In this document: positions 59,197 to 64,000 of the stretch, piece after piece
Layout of the letters: each line of letters opens with the position of its first letter
Numbering within the stretch: position 1 is the first letter of the stretch
Assembly (NCBI GenBank): GCA_003415625.1
Contig: PYIU01000008.1
Location: forward strand, 3,720,001-3,784,000
DNA length: 64,000 bases
Reading direction: 5' to 3'
Source: Aquanectria penicillioides
Lineage: Eukaryota; Ascomycota; Sordariomycetes; Hypocreales; Nectriaceae
The notes under the pieces: generated by a model
Database searches by the model: none
What the model was told of the DNA's origin: nothing
Seen by the model: only the letters and a program-made list of their open reading frames with translations
Position numbers and translations under genes: made by a program

Positions 59197-61265
59197 CTTA
59201 GGCACACATCATGTTTTTGGAATCTATTTAGCTCAATGCATTTCAGTGCGATGTTCGCCTGCTCCAGCTTTGACAGCCAATGTCATAGAGTCAGCAAGTA
59301 GTCTACAATGACAGTAATATTACTACACGGAGATTAAGAATTTGCGCAAATGAACAGGCATATTAATTACTGTTCGCAAAATATTTAGACGCTGTAAGGA
59401 AGGGGAGCCTACAAACTAGGTTGAAAACTGGAGGACCACATTGCCCGACATTTCCGGCAGGATCAAGGCGGTTGACCCAAATAAAATATTGAGAAATCTG
59501 TGTTGGCAAGATTCCTTTTTTTTTTTGTCGTCAGAGAAGTAGCCATTTGCATTTGCATTTGTTGAAGAACGTGAACAACCCTCCTGTAGTGATAGAGGAA
59601 GCATCCGTATTTTTCTTGCTCAGTAGCTTTCAATGACCGCCACCCCGAGCTGAAGTGTTGGATGAGTGATGGAGTCCTTGGTCTATCAAATATCATTCAT
59701 CCGCGTAGGGGTTGAAAGCATTCTAAACGGCAACGTTCAAGGGCAGTAGGCTATCTTCTACCAGTGAAACCCCTTCATCGTGGGTGGTTTGGATCATAGT
59801 TGAACACCAAATTGGGTGACACTAAGCGGTCATCAATCTTGCAATTGACCGTTAAAATTTTTGATCACTTTATCAGTTATACAATAACAATTGACAAGAA
59901 ATATTTCAGTGATTAGATTGACTGTCTATCTCCAGATCCGGCATGTTCGGTTTGAGTACTAGAGATGCGCTAGCAAAGCTGATATTAATTTGAAATGACA
60001 ACACTAAAAAGCTCAAATGAGAAAGAAGGCAATGTGCAAACTCTCACGCGCGTTTGAATTAACACGGGCAGGGAATGATGCAGAAATTGCATGGAATCGG
60101 GCAAGGGATAATAAAGCAAAATCTTCCCGGGCATGCCTCGCCCTGCTCGCCACCACGCATCTGAACCTCTGGCTCAGCATCAGAATGGGGGCGTTGGGGA
60201 TCTAAAATGAAGGGGCTTAGTATTCCAGGACTATAAACTCATTTTCCAGCTATCAATGCATGATATGATACATACCCATGGGTTGATTAGAGGCGGGTGC
60301 CGCAGTCTGGACTGTCTGCTGCAACTGCCGTTGGCCGTTTTCTTCGGTCTGAGCCATATCGGGCGAGCTGATAGGAGAGTTGAGGAGTGTTTTGATTGTA
60401 CTAGGACTCAATGCAGTCCTTTTGAGCTTATGTTGAGGGTTACAAGAGAAGGGCCAAGATTGTCAAGTGAGATGTAGGGCTGGATAAGCCTGCCCAAGAT
60501 GAGGCAACGTCATCAGTCCCAGCCACAGTCCCAGTCACGTGACTCATTTGCCTCATGCAGTTTTAAGTGGGGATGTGTGGCAAATGCCTTCTTGGGCCAA
60601 ATCTTTTTGGATATTTGCCCACAATGTAGATTGTTGTTTTAAAAGTTATGGTATTCGTTCAGCTTTCTCTCGGACATTCGACACACCCTTTGTGTCTAGG
60701 GATTTAATTTACCATCAGTCTTTGGAGAAGCTTTATGGTATTTTTACAGCACGTAGCACAGCCCAGAATACTTAGTGAAAGGGAACGCTAGCCGAAATGG
60801 CTGCATGAGCGAGTATAGGGTAGGCAGACTGGCCAGCCTATTGGACCAGCTGTTGCGGCATTGGTCAAAAAGTGTTTCTTAATAAATAATTGAATAAAAG
60901 GCTAAGAATAAGCAATGGCAAGAGACTACATCGAGCCTTCATAAAACTACCAAATGCACAATGGTTTTAAAAATAACAATTGAACGGAGAAAACCGCCTT
61001 CTAATTTCTCATCTCGGTAAAACCCCTTCACCTCTCCTAGAACGCCGTTCCGGAATGCTTGACCCTTAAACTTCCGTGTTTATCAGGCAACCATGCCAAG
61101 GTTTCCAAGGGTCCCTTGATGTGGGATGCAGGCTCCACGGATGCTCCAATGCCGGCTTGCCCCGTTGGTGAATTGAAAGCTTGGCGAAATAATGGTTGGA
61201 TCTATTAGTCTTTTCCATCATTCCTCTGCCCTGGGATACCTCTTCAACTTGTTCAGAGGTACAAA
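59197..61265. other. Intergenic region right of the retrotransposon block
   Basis: About 2.1 kb of unique sequence with normal base composition. Several short frames (for example 60017-60205 and 60256-60477) carry no motif or continuing exon. A ten-base T run lies near 59517. No gene is supported. Confidence 0.4.
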
Positions 61266-61655
61266 TTATCCTGTGCAGTTGTTAGTATCATTCCCTGACG
61301 CATCGACTACAAAGTTCTTCTTACTTATGTTTATGATGTTGATTGAAGGTTGTAGTTGTGGTTGCGTTACCTGGATTTGTTGTTGTGGTGGTTCTGGTTC
61401 TTTGTCTTCGTCGAGATAGTGAGACCGGCCGAATTGGTCAACGTAGAACCATCGCCATGTCGTTGCGGCGTACATGGTTCGCCCTTGGTCGTCCGTATAG
61501 TTCCATGGCCCATTACTATCGGAATAAGCCGTTAGGCCATTCTCATCCACCATGCAGAATCGGCCATGGTCATCCCAATAAAACTTCTTCTCGTTGTCTT
61601 CGCGATAGAGGGTCCAACCATCTTGACCTTCAATAGTTGAAGAGGAGCAACCCAT
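61266..61655 (-). CDS. Small protein with predicted N-myristoylation site and repeated W/Y-x-DD-x-GR motif
   Basis: A single exon of 129 residues. The N terminus MGCSSST fits the N-myristoylation pattern (Gly2, Ser6) with a neighbouring Cys3 for palmitoylation, so attachment to the inner face of a membrane is likely. The first two thirds hold three related units of about 16 residues at about 24-40 (FYWDDHGRFCMVDENG), 51-66 (WNYTDDQGRTMYA) and 69-84 (WFYVDQFGRSHYLDED), each aromatic-x-Tyr/Trp-x-Asp-x-x-Gly-Arg. A Pro/Gln-rich tail (EPEPPQQQIQ, TQPQLQPS) follows. The frame stays open 100 codons upstream, but the upstream part lacks the composition of the repeat region, and MGCSSS is the natural start. 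I do not recognise the family. The repeats look like a small beta-rich binding fold reminiscent of WW-type aromatic motifs, which is only a guess. Confidence 0.6.
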   Translation of the reverse strand: MGCSSSTIEGQDGWTLYREDNEKKFYWDDHGRFCMVDENGLTAYSDSNGPWNYTDDQGRTMYAATTWRWFYVDQFGRSHYLDEDKEPEPPQQQIQVTQPQLQPSINIINISKKNFVVDASGNDTNNCTG

Positions 61656-62531
61656 TTGGATTTGCGTTATATTGAAACGGCTTGGATATGAAACAAGTCT
61701 TGTCTGAGAAAGGTCTTGTTTGGAGTTGGGTACTACAAGTTGAAAAGAGGCGGATGTGGTGATTACAAGTGATGAATGGTGGTGCGCCAAACCGGCTTCT
61801 AGAGGACAAGCTGGTTGGGTTTTTATGTTTGCATGTGTGCCTGTTGGCTTCTTCTTCCTTTCCCCTTGCTCTGGCAGTGCTGCATGTTGGTTGCTCCCGA
61901 GGCACAATCCAACGCAGTGGACGTTTTGCACAGCCCGTGGTGTACAGAAGGCCAATTAGCCAAGTGGGTTATGCGCCAGCCAGTAAGGCGCGCCTCATGA
62001 AACCAACCAAAGATGTGTAGCCAGCCGCGCCACTGGTTGATATTGTGACGGGAACCTTGTGCACGCCAACCGATTTCAACATGCCCATGAGCATGAAACA
62101 AGAGAAGCCAAGAGAGCGCGCACGTTGAGTTCCGCAAATGCTTATATAATCCATGTCTAAATGGACGTCGGTCCGGATACAGCGTTGACAAATGTGAGTG
62201 TCTCGCGCTCTGGATGGAGAGCGAGCCCATCACTCCACAAATCACACCACTCCGATCAACTTAGCGCCCGCCAGAACTCAACAAGTTCCCGACATGCTCC
62301 CGACACGAATACGGAAATGGAAATACGGAAGTTACGGCGGTGCGGTGAAGGACCCCTTGCCTGCCCGCATCTCGACTTTTTAAGGCGGCCCACGCGTCCG
62401 CCCTCAACCCCTCACGAAGAACGGAACTAACTACACTTCGGTGGCGTCGGGCAACTCCAATTGAGCGTCGAGCTTCTTGCCTGTTTCTCCAACAACGCCG
62501 CCGTCGCCCTCCGTCGCCCTCCGTCGCCGTC
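61656..62531. promoter_or_regulatory. Divergent upstream region of the small lipid-anchored protein and the desaturase
   Basis: 876 bp between two divergent start codons. The last 50 bp before the desaturase contain CGTCGCCCTC repeats (three copies at about 62502-62528). No further gene is supported. Confidence 0.45.
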
Positions 62532-64000
62532 ATGGCCGAGTCCAAGCCAATTCCGCGACACATCACCGGCTTCCCGGCGCCGTCGCCCGGTGCTCCCACG
62601 CGAACCCCGCCGCTCCTGACCCGCGACGAAATCGAGGCCCTCATCGCCGAGGGCCGCAACGTCTTCATTCTCCATGACCAGGTCATCAAGGCGGACGGGT
62701 GGATGAAGTACCACCCGGGCGGCGATTTGGCAATCAAGCACATGGTTGGAAAGGATGCTTCGGATGAAGTGGATGCGTGCGTATACCAATTGGAAGAACC
62801 CGAGGATGGATCAGTAGGACCGACCGCAGTGTACTGACTCGATGCTTCGACACTCCAGCTACCATTCCCTCGAAACCAGACAATCAATGCTGCGCTACCG
62901 AATTGGCCGTATCGAAGGCAATTGGTCCAACTTTGTGCCACCCTTCCAAGGCGGCAAGTTCCGAACCCGAGCCGAGATCGAGGCCGACTTGCACACGACA
63001 GAATGCTCCAAGACCAGTCTTCGTCCGAATTCTAGTCCTAGTCCCAATCCTGCGACCGCTATCGACGACAACAAGGATGCACAAGAGCTTCGGAATCGCG
63101 CTAGCCCCAAGACGAGCGCCCAGGCGAATCTTGATTCAACTCCGCCGCCAGAAGTTCCATTGGATGGCATGTCGTATCTCGATACCATTACCCTCGAATA
63201 CACAACCCTCGACCTGGAGAAGTACCCTTCTCCCGACAAGACCACCCAGGTCAATATCGCCGCCAAGTATCGTGCGCTCCACGAGCGAATCTACAATCAA
63301 GGACTATACGAATGCAACTACTGGTCATATGGGATAGAGTGCTGCCGGTACAGCACGTTTTTCCTTCTCATGTGCGCCGGCTTCCACTTCAAGTGGTATT
63401 ACTTTGCAGCCTTTTGGCTTGGTGTGTTGTGGCACCAGCTTGGCTTCGTTGTCCACGACGCCAGCCATATTGCCATCACGCACTCATTCCAGATCGACAG
63501 CGTCATTGCCATCCTCGTCGCCGACTTTCTTGGCGGTCTTTCGGCAGGTTGGTGGAAGTGGAGCCACAATGTTCACCACATTGTGACCAACGCCCCCGAG
63601 CACGACCCGGATATTGAGCATATGCCCATCTTTGCCGTCTCCCATCGCCTCCTAGCCAGTCTCCGGTCAACATACCACGATAAGATTATGAAATATGATG
63701 CTGCCGCTAAAGTCCTTCTTCGAATCCAGGCCTGGACCTATTACCCGATCCTTGCATTGGCTCGATTCAATCTCTTTTTCCTTTCCTGGCATTACCTTAT
63801 TTCAGGAAAAGGCCCTAAAAGGGGACCTGCAGCATGGCATAGGTGGCTCGAAATCTCTGGACATGTCTTCTTTTGGACCTGGTTCGGCTATGGCATTCTT
63901 TACAAGCTTCTTCCCGATAACAAGACCCGCCTCATTTTCACTTTGATTGCCAACGTCATCGCATCGCCGCTTCACTTGCAAATCGTCCTGTCCCACTTTG
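62532..64000 (+). CDS. Delta-8 sphingolipid (fatty acid) desaturase with N-terminal cytochrome b5 domain, cut by window end
   Basis: Exons 62532-62776 and 62859 onward (donor GTGCGT, acceptor CCAG); the frame is still open at 64000. It inserts the delta-8 double bond into the long-chain base of ceramides, on the way to fungal glucosylceramide, in the endoplasmic reticulum membrane. Residues about 30-95 form a cytochrome b5 domain with the haem motif HPGG (MKYHPGGDLAI) and the second ligand region VDAYHS. A charged, Ser/Pro-rich linker of about 100 residues follows. Then come the desaturase membrane helices, with histidine boxes HDASH (GFVVHDASHIAITHS) and HNVHH (WWKWSHNVHHIVTNAPEHDPDIEH). The third box (QxxHH) would lie beyond the window. 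The delta-8 rather than another specificity is inferred from the linker and HDASH/HNVHH pattern. Confidence 0.87.

Overview
The window is from a filamentous ascomycete, most likely a Sordariomycete such as one of the Hypocreales; this is inferred from gene content and not tested. Genes are dense and carry short introns with GT(A/G)AGT-type donors. They include Zn2Cys6 and C2H2/fungal-type regulators, DHA2 and maltose-permease-type transporters, an ABCC pump, a GT1 glycosyltransferase, a SurE phosphatase and a cytochrome b5-fused sphingolipid desaturase. Two very AT-rich blocks (about 26.2-30.6 and 44.1-59.0 kb) are transposons whose copies differ by transitions, the signature of repeat-induced point mutation (RIP).

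Layout. 0.2-1.0 kb: broken secreted-protein gene. 1.2-2.3 kb: zinc alcohol dehydrogenase. 4.3-15.2 kb: a compact sugar-utilisation cluster of an alpha-glucoside-type MFS permease, a two-finger C2H2/fungal-type transcription factor, a GH3 glycosidase with a PA14-like insert, and a divergently transcribed GH43 enzyme. Neither hydrolase has a signal peptide, so the logic looks like import of an oligosaccharide followed by cytosolic hydrolysis. Three arrays of the hexamer GTGGAG, which fits the CreA/CRE1 consensus SYGGRG, lie at the permease promoter, the regulator promoter and the shared GH3/GH43 promoter. 15.7-17.4 kb: decayed genes, one a nitrilase. 18.5-21.4 kb: a ten-exon secreted protein divergent from a four-helix membrane protein. 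23.4-25.1 kb: a UDP-glycosyltransferase.

25.4-31.9 kb: a Zn2Cys6 regulator split by a 4,566-bp element with 85-bp terminal inverted repeats and a 6-bp target duplication. Removing the element plus one duplication leaves a continuous 634-codon frame. 34.3-43.2 kb: SurE phosphatase, DHA2 transporter and an ABCC transporter with a single-base frameshift. 43.96-59.19 kb: a nested retrotransposon block. A Ty1/copia element (259-bp LTRs, target duplication GCAAT) has its right LTR interrupted by an 8,074-bp Ty3/gypsy chromodomain element (193-bp LTRs, target duplication GCTAG/GCTAA, minus orientation). 61.3-61.7 kb: a small protein with a predicted N-myristoylation site. 62.5 kb to the end: a delta-8 sphingolipid desaturase running off the window.

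Splice models were built by hand from splice consensus, phase arithmetic and protein-family continuity. No transcript or database evidence was available.
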